This document shows, in pieces, positions 24,569 through 33,347 of a stretch of 64,000 nt of DNA (within the stretch, counting starts at the first letter, position 1; every line of letters starts with the position of its first letter). The notes beneath the pieces were generated by a model. The model searched no databases, was not told the DNA's origin, and worked only from the letters and a program-made list of their open reading frames with translations. The DNA is from JBFLVU01 sp964589625 (GTDB lineage Bacteria > Acidobacteriota > UBA4820 > DSQY01). The DNA is taken from the NCBI GenBank assembly GCA_964589625.1, contig CAZPSH010000008.1, positions 1-64,000 of the forward strand. The letters are read 5' to 3'. The translations under genes and the position numbers were made by a program.

Positions 24569-26446
24569 ATGGCCAACGGGCCGTACGATCCGGATGTGTA
24601 TCGAAGGTTCGCGGAGAATCTGCGAGCCTCCCTCGCGGGGGACAACGTGGAACGGGCGTCCATGCGCCGTTTGCGGAAGCGGGCTCTGCAGACCGCTTTT
24701 CGCACGCGGAGCGGAGCGCCCCTGTGGTGGTCGGCCGTCTCCTCCCGCGTCGCTTCCAAGACCGTTTACCTCGGGTCGGGTCCGGACGTCGTTCTTCCCA
24801 GACCCAGCGCGGAACAGTTGGCCATCGTGGCGCGCGCGCCCGAGCAGCTCCACAAGGTGCTCCAGCTCGTACGCACCATGCCCTTCGTTCACGCACGGAG
24901 GCAGATGGGAGACAATCCCGAGTTCAACCCGATCTGCAACCTCTTTGTGTGCACGGCCGACGCCAAGAATTACCGCCTGGCCTACGAATGGGCTTCCACC
25001 ATGGGCGACGTGAAGCGGGGACGGCCCGGCCCCGAGTTCTTCATGATCCACATCCCCATGGAGCACCAGCTCCGGATGCAGGTGCTGACCTTGCCCGAAC
25101 AGGACGTGAACGTGGCCCTCGGAACCGACTACACGGGGGAGTGCAAGAAGGGATTCCTCCGCCAGGCCATGTACCGCGCCGACCAGCGCGGGATGCTGGG
25201 CCTGCATGCCGGCACGAAGATCGTGAGGGCCCGGGACGAGAAGTCGGGTAAGCTCAAGACCTACGCGGTCTTCCTGTTCGGCCTCACGGCCACGGGAAAG
25301 TCCACCTGGTCCTGCCACCAGCTCGGACTCGATCCGGACGCGGGCGAGGGCACCTGGGTGGCCCAGGACGACATCGTCCTCCTCCGGCGCGACGGCTCCT
25401 CCTACGGAACGGAGCAGAACTACTACGTCAAGACGGACGTGGACCTTACGATGCAGGAGGCCATGTACCGCGCCCTGTCTCACCGGAGCGCCCTGCTCGA
25501 AAACGTCATGGTGAATCACCGCGGGGAGGTCGACTTCCTGGACGAGCGCCTCGGAGAAAACGGCCGCGGGGTGCTCGACCGCCGGGAACTCAAGGTGAAA
25601 CGCGGCGGGCGGACCGTATCCATCTGCCACGACTCCATCAATACCCCGCCCCTCGAGGAGGTGGACGGAATCGTCTTCGCCTTCATCACGCGGCGCAACA
25701 CCATCATGCCCTTTGCCCAGCGGCTCACGCCCGAGCAGGGGGTCCTGGCCTACCTGTGGGGCGAATCCAGCCACTCCTTCGCCACGGTTCCCGCCAAGGC
25801 GGGGGAATCGGTTCGCATCGTGGGGATGGACGATTTCATCATCGGCGCCCAGGGCCGGAAGGTGAACGCCTTCTACGATATCGTGAAAGACCTATGTTCC
25901 CGGCACCCCGGTAAGGTCCACTTCCTGCAGTACAACACCGGCGGGATGGGAGAGGTCATCGAAGTCGACGGCGCCTCCGGGAAGAAGACCCTGGTTCGAA
26001 AGGTCCAGCGGGTCCCCATCGACCTGATGGCCGCCCTGCAACGGGGGGACCTGAGGGGCTCCAACGTGCACCGGAAGGGACGCTTCGGGACCGAGGAGGT
26101 GGTTGCCTGCGAAGGGGCCGACCTCTCGGCCTGGGATCCGGCGCGCTTCTATTCGGAGGACAAGATCGCCGGTTTCGTGCGGGAAATCGTGGAGGGCCGC
26201 CGCGCCTTCACCGAAGAGATCGCCGCACAGGGACTCAAGAAGGAGATCCGCGACCTCGCCCACCGGGAACTGGATGCGGTGGACGGGCGAACGCCGCGGG
26301 TGGAGCCGTGGGCCCCGTCGGTTCCGGGCGCTTCCGAGGCCGCCGAGGACCGCCTGCCCCTCTCCCCCTACATCGCGCCGTGGGAGCCGCGCCGCTCGGG
26401 CCGGGACCCCCCTTCCCTTCCGAAGGGGAGGCGGCTGAGCCCATGA
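24569..26446 (+). CDS. pckA: Divergent ATP-type phosphoenolpyruvate carboxykinase
   Basis: A 625-residue protein with the PEPCK P-loop GLTATGKST (Lys near residue 244), the metal/substrate region VAQDDIVLLRRDG, and the LLENVMVN block corresponding to the family's VLENV. It would catalyse oxaloacetate + ATP to PEP in gluconeogenesis. It is longer than typical PckA (about 530), and several otherwise strict motifs differ (for example QNYYVKTDVDLT in place of GGCYAKTIDLS). The last 60 residues are unconserved. A related but different kinase use of the fold is possible. AGGGAGCC precedes the ATG. The stop overlaps the next ATG. Confidence 0.78.
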   Translation: MANGPYDPDVYRRFAENLRASLAGDNVERASMRRLRKRALQTAFRTRSGAPLWWSAVSSRVASKTVYLGSGPDVVLPRPSAEQLAIVARAPEQLHKVLQLVRTMPFVHARRQMGDNPEFNPICNLFVCTADAKNYRLAYEWASTMGDVKRGRPGPEFFMIHIPMEHQLRMQVLTLPEQDVNVALGTDYTGECKKGFLRQAMYRADQRGMLGLHAGTKIVRARDEKSGKLKTYAVFLFGLTATGKSTWSCHQLGLDPDAGEGTWVAQDDIVLLRRDGSSYGTEQNYYVKTDVDLTMQEAMYRALSHRSALLENVMVNHRGEVDFLDERLGENGRGVLDRRELKVKRGGRTVSICHDSINTPPLEEVDGIVFAFITRRNTIMPFAQRLTPEQGVLAYLWGESSHSFATVPAKAGESVRIVGMDDFIIGAQGRKVNAFYDIVKDLCSRHPGKVHFLQYNTGGMGEVIEVDGASGKKTLVRKVQRVPIDLMAALQRGDLRGSNVHRKGRFGTEEVVACEGADLSAWDPARFYSEDKIAGFVREIVEGRRAFTEEIAAQGLKKEIRDLAHRELDAVDGRTPRVEPWAPSVPGASEAAEDRLPLSPYIAPWEPRRSGRDPPSLPKGRRLSP

Positions 26447-27132
26447 AGACGTTCCGACCGCCCGGAGCGGGGCTTGCGGCCCTGGCCGGCGTGGCTCTCT
26501 GCGCCTCCTCGTTTCTCGCCTCCGGCCCTCCCGGGCCCTCCACGGTATGGGTGGAAACCTTCGCCAGCGCCGCCTCCTTCCGGGCGGAGTGGACCGTGAA
26601 GAAGTGGCGGGGGGCGGTGGACCTGCTCTTCGAAACGTCCCAGGGCGCCCCGGCCTTGGATCTCGTCAGCCGGTCCTCCTCGTGGGCCTTCCTCCGAAGG
26701 GTGGACGTGGACCTCACCAGAACCCCCGTTCTCGCCTGGTCTTGGCGCGTGGACGCGTACCCGCCATCGGGGGACGGCCGGCGGGCCGAATCGGACGACG
26801 AGCCCGCCCAGGTGTACGTGTTCTTCCCGGGGAGGGGCCCCGCGGGAAGGCTCCAGCCCCGCATCCTCGGTTACACCTGGGAGACGGTGCCCGAGGCCGG
26901 AACGTTCTACCATTCGCCCAAGAACGACGGGACCCGGGTTTTCGTCCTGAGAAGCCGCAGGGATGGCCAGGGCATTTGGGCTTCGGAGGCGAGGGACGTG
27001 GCGGGGGACTTCGAGAGGGCCTTCGGAGAATCCGCGCCACGGCCCCTCGCCGTCTGCTTCCAGATCGACTCGGACGACACGGCCTCCACGGCCCGAAGCG
27101 CCTTCGCCGCCCTCCGCTTCACGTCGCGCTGA
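26443..27132 (+). CDS. DUF3047-family secreted protein
   Basis: A 229-residue protein with a signal peptide (1-27). Its core matches what I recall of DUF3047: LAWSWRVDAYP, then SDDEPAQVYVFF, LGYTWETVPEAGTFYHS, a RDVAGDFERAFGE segment and FQIDSDDTASTARSAFA near the end. The function of this family is unknown. It is coupled to the PEPCK-like gene by ATGA. Confidence 0.75.
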   Translation: MKTFRPPGAGLAALAGVALCASSFLASGPPGPSTVWVETFASAASFRAEWTVKKWRGAVDLLFETSQGAPALDLVSRSSSWAFLRRVDVDLTRTPVLAWSWRVDAYPPSGDGRRAESDDEPAQVYVFFPGRGPAGRLQPRILGYTWETVPEAGTFYHSPKNDGTRVFVLRSRRDGQGIWASEARDVAGDFERAFGESAPRPLAVCFQIDSDDTASTARSAFAALRFTSR

Positions 27133-27146
27133 ACCCGAGCCGCCCC

Positions 27147-29486
27147 TCAGGTCCCCGAAAGGGCGTCCAGGAGGAGCCGGGCCTGGGCCTCGGGGCTTCC
27201 CACAGACGTGTTCAGAAGGACCGTGCGGCAGAGGGCGAAGAGGCTCTCGTGGCGGGCGCGGAGTTGGTCCACGCGGCTTGCGTCGAAGAGGCCCCGAAGG
27301 TGGGGATTGAGCAGGGAAGGACCCAAGCCCCGGTGGCCGGGGAGGCTGCCGTCGGCCAGCATGCGGGCGGCGTCCCGTGGCTCCAGCGCCTTCAGCCCGG
27401 GCAGGACGGGATCCCTGGCCAACAGGACGCAGAGCCTCAGCAAGGTCCGCCGCGTATGACGAGCGGATCCCCCAAGCCAGTATGGATCCAACATGAGGCG
27501 CCCGTCCACGCTGGCGACGGGGCAGGCCGGGGCGCCCTTGTCCAGGGGGCACGCGTCCGAATTCTTGCAGTACTCGACCCGGCAGTCCTCCCTCCGCGTG
27601 ACCACGTTTTCCAGCTTGGACCTCTCCAGGAGGGCCTCGATCTCCGGCAGATGTTTGGCCCACTTGGCCTTGAGGTAGAGCTTCCTTTCTGGAAGGTCGG
27701 CCGTGGCGCCGCCCGCTCCGAGGCGGACCAGGACCACCTCGGAGGCCACCAAGCGGGCGCCGTCGCGCGCGAGGGCCGCGGCGAGGAGGCCCGTCCGCCC
27801 CGTCCCCGGCCCGCCCCAAACGAGGGCCCCCGCACCGCCGACGTCGAGGGCGGCGGCGTGGGCGAGGAAGGCCCCCGAGGTCCGGGAGGCGGTCTCCCCC
27901 GCGAGGGCCAGGGCCGCCGAGCGGACCTGACCGTACAATGCCGTGTTGAAGAGGAAGGCCGTGGCCGTCTCCGGGGAGAGGTGGGCCTGGGGCTCCCTCC
28001 CGGGGGCGTCCTTCACGGCGTAGACCACCGCGTGGGGCTCAATGTCCCCCTCCAGGGAGGCGGGGTAGAAGTTCTCCTGAAAAAAGTCGGCGAGGTGGGG
28101 GGAGTTCGTCCTCAATTGGACGACGGCCCCGCAGAGGGAAGCGTTCCATTCGAAGTAGCTGTCGGCCGGAATCCCGCTCTGGGCCTCCTTAAGGAGGGCG
28201 TTTCGGGCCTCGAATCCCGCGACGGGACGGGCTTCCACGCAGTCCCTCACCTTCGTAAGGACGTTGTTAAGGGCCCTGGGCTTCAGGCGCCGCGGGGCTT
28301 CCAGGCGGGCTAGGGCCCGGGCGATCCGGCGCAGGCCCTCCTCGATGCGGTCCATGGAGGAGGCGAAGGAGAGCCGCAGGTGCTCTCCCGCCTGGAAAGC
28401 CTCCCCGGGAACCACGGCCACGTGGGCCTCTTTGAGGAGATAGTAGGCAAGGCCATAGGTGTTTCGGACCGGAGCCCCGTGGAACTCCTTGTCGAGGTAG
28501 GCGGAGACGTTGGGCAGAACGTAAAAGGCTCCCGACGGTGTCCCGCAGGAAAGCCCCGGGATGGACTGGAGCCGGTAGACGATGGCGTTCCGGCGCCTCT
28601 CGAACTCCTGGCGCATCCTCTCCACATCCGTGGAGCAGGAACGAAGGGCCTCCACGGCGGCCTTCTGGACGAAGGACGTGGCGTTGGATGTGGCGTGGGA
28701 CTGGATCTTGGAGCATGCCGAGATGATCTCCTTCGGTCCCGCCGCGTAGCCGAGCCGCCAGCCGGTCATCGAGAAGGCCTTGGAAAAGCCGTTCACCACC
28801 ACGGAGATCTTGCGGATGGCCTCCCCGAGGGAGGCGATGGAAACGAACCGCCGTCCGTCGTAGAGGAGCTTCTCGTAAATCTCGTCGGAGAGGACGAGGA
28901 CCTGCTCCTTGACGCACACCTCGGCCAGGCCTTCCAGGTCTTCGCGGGAGTAGGTGGCTCCCGTCGGATTGCAGGGATAGTTGAGCACGAGGGCCTTGGT
29001 GTTGGGCGTGATGGCGGCCTGCAGGTCCCGCGCCTGGAGCCGGAAGCCCTCCTCCTCCCGGGTGGGGACGAAGACCGCGTTGGCGCCCGCCACGCGGACC
29101 TGGTCGGGATAGGAGACCCAGCACGGTGTGGGAATCAGGACGTCGTCTCCGGGCTCGAACAAGGAGAGGGCCAAGTGGAAGAGGTTGGCCTTGGCACCCG
29201 GAGAGACGATCACCTCCTCGGGCGAATAGGGCAGGTTGTTCTCTCGCTCGAGCTTCTCGCAGATCGCCCGCTTGAGTTCGGGGATGCCGTCGTTGGCCGT
29301 GTACTTGGTGAAGCCGGCGTCCAGCGCGGCCTTGGCCGCGCGGTTCACCGGGTCGGGCGTGGGGAAATCGGGCTCCCCCACGGAGAAATCCACTACGTCC
29401 ACGCCCTGGGCCTTCATCTGTTGCGCCCTCGCCGTGATCCGGAGGGTGGGGCTCATCCCGATTCGGTTCACCCGTTCCGTCAGCAT
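27147..29486 (-). CDS. Aspartate aminotransferase fused to an HPr-kinase/PEPCK-like domain
   Basis: One uninterrupted frame of 779 residues. Residues 1-395 are a class I PLP aminotransferase of the AspB/AspC type, complete with the NYPCNPTGATYS loop, SKAFSMTGWRLGY (PLP Lys236) and the HLRLSF arginine. Residues about 400-779 form a second domain with a P-loop-like GGPGTGRTG at 558-566, where the canonical Lys is Arg. A Cys cluster follows (635, 640, 646, 655), and the C-terminus is helical. The layout resembles HPr kinase or PEPCK-type folds, but I cannot name a family. No internal stop, frameshift or obvious internal start separates the parts. It lies 24 bases downstream of the flotillin gene, in the same direction. 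Confidence 0.8.
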   Translation of the reverse strand: MLTERVNRIGMSPTLRITARAQQMKAQGVDVVDFSVGEPDFPTPDPVNRAAKAALDAGFTKYTANDGIPELKRAICEKLERENNLPYSPEEVIVSPGAKANLFHLALSLFEPGDDVLIPTPCWVSYPDQVRVAGANAVFVPTREEEGFRLQARDLQAAITPNTKALVLNYPCNPTGATYSREDLEGLAEVCVKEQVLVLSDEIYEKLLYDGRRFVSIASLGEAIRKISVVVNGFSKAFSMTGWRLGYAAGPKEIISACSKIQSHATSNATSFVQKAAVEALRSCSTDVERMRQEFERRRNAIVYRLQSIPGLSCGTPSGAFYVLPNVSAYLDKEFHGAPVRNTYGLAYYLLKEAHVAVVPGEAFQAGEHLRLSFASSMDRIEEGLRRIARALARLEAPRRLKPRALNNVLTKVRDCVEARPVAGFEARNALLKEAQSGIPADSYFEWNASLCGAVVQLRTNSPHLADFFQENFYPASLEGDIEPHAVVYAVKDAPGREPQAHLSPETATAFLFNTALYGQVRSAALALAGETASRTSGAFLAHAAALDVGGAGALVWGGPGTGRTGLLAAALARDGARLVASEVVLVRLGAGGATADLPERKLYLKAKWAKHLPEIEALLERSKLENVVTRREDCRVEYCKNSDACPLDKGAPACPVASVDGRLMLDPYWLGGSARHTRRTLLRLCVLLARDPVLPGLKALEPRDAARMLADGSLPGHRGLGPSLLNPHLRGLFDASRVDQLRARHESLFALCRTVLLNTSVGSPEAQARLLLDALSGT

Positions 29487-29510
29487 GAGGTCACCTGCGA
29501 ACGCGCTTCG

Positions 29511-30878
29511 TCAGTCCTGCTTCTTCTTCAGGATGGCCTTCAGGTCGATACCGGTCAGGCTCTCCACAACCTCCGGGAGCTGGGCGAGGACCGAGGCCAC
29601 CTGGCCGGTGATTTTGGGCGCTCCGTGGTTCTCCCCGACCATCACGATTTTGTCCACCTTGGCGAGGGGTTCGGCCACGGCGCGCGCCAGGTCCGGGAGG
29701 GTCTTGAGGGCGGTCTCCTGCAGGGCTGCATCGGTGTATTCCTTGTAGGCGGAGGCCTTGTCGCGCATGGCTTCGGCCTCGGCGGACCCGCGGGCACGAA
29801 TGGCGTCCGCCGCCGCGGCGCCCTCCAAGCGGACCCCGGCCGCCCGCCCCTTGGCCTCGAGTTCCTTGCGGAAGGCCTCCGTCTCGGCCTCCAGTTTGGC
29901 CTGGTACTGCATGGCTTCGGCCGGCCTCTTGACGGTGGCCTCGAGTTCCTTTTCCCGGCGCTCGATCTCCTTCTCCCCGACGCGCGCCGCCAATTCCACC
30001 TCGGCGAGCCGGACGGCGAACTCCTGACGCCGAAGCTCTTCCGAGAGCTTGGCCCGCTCGAGATCGTAGGAAACGTCCGCGGTGGCCCTCTTCACGTTCA
30101 CGGCGGCCTGGAATTCCGCCCGCTGGATCTCGAAATCCCGAGTGGCGCGGGCCAACTCGGCCTCGGCGGCCAGACGGGCCACGTCGCCCTCCTTCCGGTA
30201 CTCGGAGGCCCGGATGGCGGCGTCGCGCTCGGTTTCCGCCTGGGCGATGGCGGCGTCGCGCTTCACCTCGGCGATGCGGCGGGCGCCCAGGGACTGGATG
30301 TAGCCCTGGGAGTCGGCGATGTCCTTGAGGGCAAAGGAGACCAGTTCCAGGCCCAGCCGGGCGAAATCGTCGGCGGCGCGCTCGCGAACGCGTTCGGCAA
30401 ATTCCTCGCGCTGGGTGTAGATCTCCTCCACGGAGAGGGTCCCGAGAATGGCCCGCATGTGGCCCTCCAGGACCTCCTGGGCCACGTAGACGATGGCCGA
30501 GGCGCCCTTGGAGAGGAAGTTCTCCACGGCCCGGTGGAGGAGGGGCTCCTCGGCGCAGGCCTTTACCTGCCCCTGGGCCTCGGCGGAGAGGAGGACACCC
30601 TGGGCGGTGAGGACCTCCGGGCACCGCAGGGAGAGGGACATGACCTCCAGGGGCAGGACGTCCACCGTTTCCATGAGCGGCATGACGAAGGTCCCCCCGC
30701 CCACCTGGAGCCGGTAGCCTACCCTGCGGGACCTGCCGTCCGGTTCCGTCATCGTGGAGCTTCGACCCGAGATGACCAAAACCTGGTTGGGTCCCACCTT
30801 CCGGTAGTTGAAGGCCCAGATAGCGAGGAAGGCGACGACGACGACGGCGATGGCCGACGGAACGATGATCCAGACCAT
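29511..30878 (-). CDS. Flotillin-like SPFH protein
   Basis: A 455-residue protein. One N-terminal membrane helix (about 2-22) is followed by the flotillin opening FNYRKVGPNQVLVISG, the SPFH domain to about 200, and a long Glu/Ala/Arg-rich coiled coil (about 200-380). A C-terminal part follows with VDKIVMVGENHGA. Matches the FloT/YqiK family, which organises membrane microdomains. GGAGGGGG precedes the ATG at 30878. It sits between the FHA-EAL gene and the aminotransferase fusion on the same strand. Confidence 0.92.
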   Translation of the reverse strand: MVWIIVPSAIAVVVVAFLAIWAFNYRKVGPNQVLVISGRSSTMTEPDGRSRRVGYRLQVGGGTFVMPLMETVDVLPLEVMSLSLRCPEVLTAQGVLLSAEAQGQVKACAEEPLLHRAVENFLSKGASAIVYVAQEVLEGHMRAILGTLSVEEIYTQREEFAERVRERAADDFARLGLELVSFALKDIADSQGYIQSLGARRIAEVKRDAAIAQAETERDAAIRASEYRKEGDVARLAAEAELARATRDFEIQRAEFQAAVNVKRATADVSYDLERAKLSEELRRQEFAVRLAEVELAARVGEKEIERREKELEATVKRPAEAMQYQAKLEAETEAFRKELEAKGRAAGVRLEGAAAADAIRARGSAEAEAMRDKASAYKEYTDAALQETALKTLPDLARAVAEPLAKVDKIVMVGENHGAPKITGQVASVLAQLPEVVESLTGIDLKAILKKKQD

Positions 30879-30919
30879 GGGAACCCCCTCCGGCGCCCCC
30901 GGGCGCCGAGCGATTCGAT

Positions 30920-32020
30920 CTAGGCCAATTCTCCCACCCTCGAAGGCCTGCCGATGTGGAATCCCTGGGCGTATCGGAAGCCGACGGACCGGCACGCGTC
31001 CAGCTCCTCGGGGGTCTCCACGCCCTCCGCGAGGGAGGCGATCCCCAAGTCCCGAGTCATGCGCACGAGGACCTCGAGGAACTTGGTGTACCGCTTGGGC
31101 TTCAAGGGGAGGTGGCGGACGAGGGACGCGTCGAACTTCAGGTAGTGGGGAGGGACCTCGATGAGCTCCAGGAGGCGCGCCTGGCCCGCTCCGAAGTCGT
31201 CGTAGGCCAGCCACACGTCGATGGAGAGAAGTTCGTCCTTGAGGCGGCGCATGGATTCGGGATCGGTCACCGCCTTCTCGCTCACCTCCACGGTGAGGGG
31301 CATCCCGGGCCGCTCCTCACGCACCGACCGGAGGGCTTCCAGAAAGACGGGATCGGCGGTCTCTGTGGGGTGCACGTTGATGAAGAGGGTGGGGCTGTCT
31401 GGCAGGACCCCGCCCGCCCGGAGCCCTTCCTCCCAGAAGATCCGGCTCAGGTCGGTTTCGAGCCCGAGGATCTGGGCGATGGCGAACAAGGACTCGGGAT
31501 CCTCCGGGAGGCCTTCGGCGGTTCCCCGTCCGAAGATCTCGAAGCCGTGGGTCCGTCCTGTCGCGAGGTCCACGATGGGCTGAAACCTCGGCTCCACAGC
31601 CCTGCGCTCGATGAGGTCGCGGAATCGGGCCGCCACGCTCTCCACGTCCCGGCCCGGCGCGAGAAGCTCGAGCGACGTGCTCGTATCCTCCGTCGAGTCC
31701 TCCGCTTCCCGTCGGACCCGAAACTCGAGGTCGCCGAAGCGAATGAGGTCGCCCGCCTGGAGCGGTGCCTCCTCCTCGCCCAGGCGCATTCGGTTCAGGA
31801 AGGTCCCGTTCTTGCTCGCCAGGTCCTGGAGGAGAAGGTCCCCGCCCCTGGAGAAGATTTGGGCGTGGGCGCGGGAGATGCTCCTGGATTCGAGGTGGAG
31901 GTGGCACTCGCTGCGGCGGCCCACCAGAAACGGCAGATCCTTGAGGGGCACCCGGAGCGCCTTGCCCCCGTCCATCATCCCTTCCAGATACCAGCCCAGG
32001 GGCCTTCCCCTCTCATCCAT
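30920..32020 (-). CDS. FHA-EAL signalling protein
   Basis: A 366-residue cytoplasmic protein. The N-terminal FHA domain (about 25-105: FLVGRRSECHLHL, ISRAHAQI, SKNGTFLN) binds phosphothreonine. It is joined to an EAL domain (about 125-366) of the c-di-GMP phosphodiesterase family. The signature EAL reads EIF, keeping the metal-binding Glu. The Asn (INVHPTE), Glu (TVEVSE), DDFGAG and AEGVET motifs are retained, so activity is possible but reduced specificity or a sensor role cannot be excluded. Links Ser/Thr phosphorylation to c-di-GMP turnover. Upstream of flotillin with a 41-base gap. Confidence 0.88.
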   Translation of the reverse strand: MDERGRPLGWYLEGMMDGGKALRVPLKDLPFLVGRRSECHLHLESRSISRAHAQIFSRGGDLLLQDLASKNGTFLNRMRLGEEEAPLQAGDLIRFGDLEFRVRREAEDSTEDTSTSLELLAPGRDVESVAARFRDLIERRAVEPRFQPIVDLATGRTHGFEIFGRGTAEGLPEDPESLFAIAQILGLETDLSRIFWEEGLRAGGVLPDSPTLFINVHPTETADPVFLEALRSVREERPGMPLTVEVSEKAVTDPESMRRLKDELLSIDVWLAYDDFGAGQARLLELIEVPPHYLKFDASLVRHLPLKPKRYTKFLEVLVRMTRDLGIASLAEGVETPEELDACRSVGFRYAQGFHIGRPSRVGELA

Positions 32021-32075
32021 CCCCTGAAGTATACGCGCCTGGGGCCCGCCACCGAAAGGCTCAGCCCGCGCCGGG

Positions 32076-32471
32076 TCATTCCTCCGAGCCGGGGAGGAGG
32101 ACCAGGAGGAAGGCCGCCACGGCGGCGTGGGCGAGACCGTACCGGGAGTCCTTCAGGATGAGGGAAAGCGCCAGGCCCAACAGGGCACCCCCTTCCACGA
32201 GGGCGGCGGCCAGGATGAAGCGTTGGAGGGGCCAGGGCCGGGGCCCAGACCGGAAGAGGATGGGGGCCTGCGCCCTCCTCCCCAGGATCATCCCCGCCGC
32301 CCACGTCCCCAGCGCACAGAGGGTGAGGACGTAAAAGAGGGGGGCCATCCTCGGGGCCACGGGGACCGTCGGGAGGGACCAGTCGGGCGGGCCGGCCACA
32401 AAGACGGCCACCCCGCCGTAAATGAGGACGGAAACGACGAACGCCCCCTTGAGGAACCTGGCGATTCCCAT
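32076..32471 (-). CDS. Small integral membrane protein
   Basis: A 131-residue protein with four predicted membrane helices (about 8-28, 42-64, 86-106, 110-127) and short polar loops. No family recognised. It lies between sodA and the FHA-EAL gene on the same strand. The downstream gap of 55 bases suggests the EAL gene could be cotranscribed. Confidence 0.7.
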   Translation of the reverse strand: MGIARFLKGAFVVSVLIYGGVAVFVAGPPDWSLPTVPVAPRMAPLFYVLTLCALGTWAAGMILGRRAQAPILFRSGPRPWPLQRFILAAALVEGGALLGLALSLILKDSRYGLAHAAVAAFLLVLLPGSEE

Positions 32472-32589
32472 GGCCCACCTCCCCCGGGGCGCATTGTCTC
32501 AGAGCGGAAAGCCGGGCCACAAGCCCCGGGAGGCAAGGGCCCGCATGCCGTGTTGGGAGGGTGGCGGGCCGCGTCCGAGCCCGTGCTTT

Positions 32590-33198
32590 CTAGCCTTTTG
32601 CCTGGGCCAGGTTGCGGGCCACCTCGGCCCAGTTCACCGTGTTCCACCAGGCGGCGAGGTAATCGGGACGCCGATTCTGATACTGGAGGTAGTAGGCGTG
32701 TTCCCAGACATCCACCCCCAGGAGGGGCACCTTCCCCTCCATCAGGGGGCTGTCCTGGTTCGGGCGGGCGAGGACCTCGAGACGCCCGCCGGCCCATACG
32801 AGCCACCCCCACCCCGAACCGAACTGTGCCGCGGCGGCGCTGGTCAACCTTTCCTTGAAGGACTCGAAGGAGCCGAACTCCTTCACCAGCGCCGCGGCCA
32901 GGTCTCCCGACGGGGCCCCGCCCGCACCGGGTGCCATGACCTTCCAGAAGAGCCCGTGGTTGGCGTGGCCGCCTCCGTGGTTGCGCACGGCGGTGCGGAT
33001 GGACTCGGGGACGGCGGCGATCTCGCGGAGGAGGTCCTCCAAGGGTTTCTTCTGCAGGTCCGGGTGGCTCTCCAGGGCCTTGTTCAGGTTCGCCACGTAG
33101 GCCGCGTGGTGCTTTCCGTGGTGGATCTGCATCGTGCGGGCGTCGATGTGGGGCTCGAGGGCCTCGGGGGCGTAAGGAAGCGCGGGAAGTTCGTGCAT
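32590..33198 (-). CDS. sodA: Superoxide dismutase (Mn/Fe type)
   Basis: A 202-residue SodA/SodB protein. Four metal ligands are visible: His in IHHGKHH, His in NHGLFW, and Asp and His in GVDVWEHAYY. It has the family start LPALPYAPEALEPHID and the end RRPDYLAAWWNTVNW. Gly in the FGSGWGWLV motif and the nearby manganese exporter gene fit a Mn enzyme, but metal choice cannot be read with certainty. GGAGAGGAATCC precedes the ATG. Cytoplasmic, removes superoxide. Confidence 0.95.
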   Translation of the reverse strand: MHELPALPYAPEALEPHIDARTMQIHHGKHHAAYVANLNKALESHPDLQKKPLEDLLREIAAVPESIRTAVRNHGGGHANHGLFWKVMAPGAGGAPSGDLAAALVKEFGSFESFKERLTSAAAAQFGSGWGWLVWAGGRLEVLARPNQDSPLMEGKVPLLGVDVWEHAYYLQYQNRRPDYLAAWWNTVNWAEVARNLAQAKG

Positions 33199-33257
33199 GG
33201 ATTCCTCTCCTGGGGTCGAAGGGCGCCCCGCCTCGCTCCGTCGGGTGGGCTTGGGGT

Positions 33258-33276
33258 ACCAGGGCGCATCCCTGGT
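33258..33276. promoter_or_regulatory. Inverted repeat between sodA and dedA-mntP
   Basis: ACCAGGG-CGCAT-CCCTGGT, a perfect 7-bp inverted repeat in the 148-bp divergent promoter region. On the minus strand it fills the space between a TTGCAC and a TACCCC hexamer that could be the sodA promoter. A plausible operator for a regulator acting on sodA, the dedA-mntP unit, or both. A weak plus-strand promoter (TTCTTA-N17-TAAGAT) ends near 33324. Confidence 0.45.
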
Positions 33277-33347
33277 GCAACGGGTCCGCGGGTCTTCTTA
33301 TTCCTCCCGGCCTCCTGTAAGATGAGCCGCTCGGGGAGCGGACGGAC

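Noticed and set aside
24453..25774. Long minus-strand frame extending upstream of the homocysteine methyltransferase-like gene
   Set aside because: Only the part from ATG 24394 matches the family; the extension is antisense of the PEPCK gene.
28380..30923. Plus-strand frame of 847 codons
   Set aside because: Antisense of the aminotransferase fusion and flotillin genes, whose protein motifs are clear.
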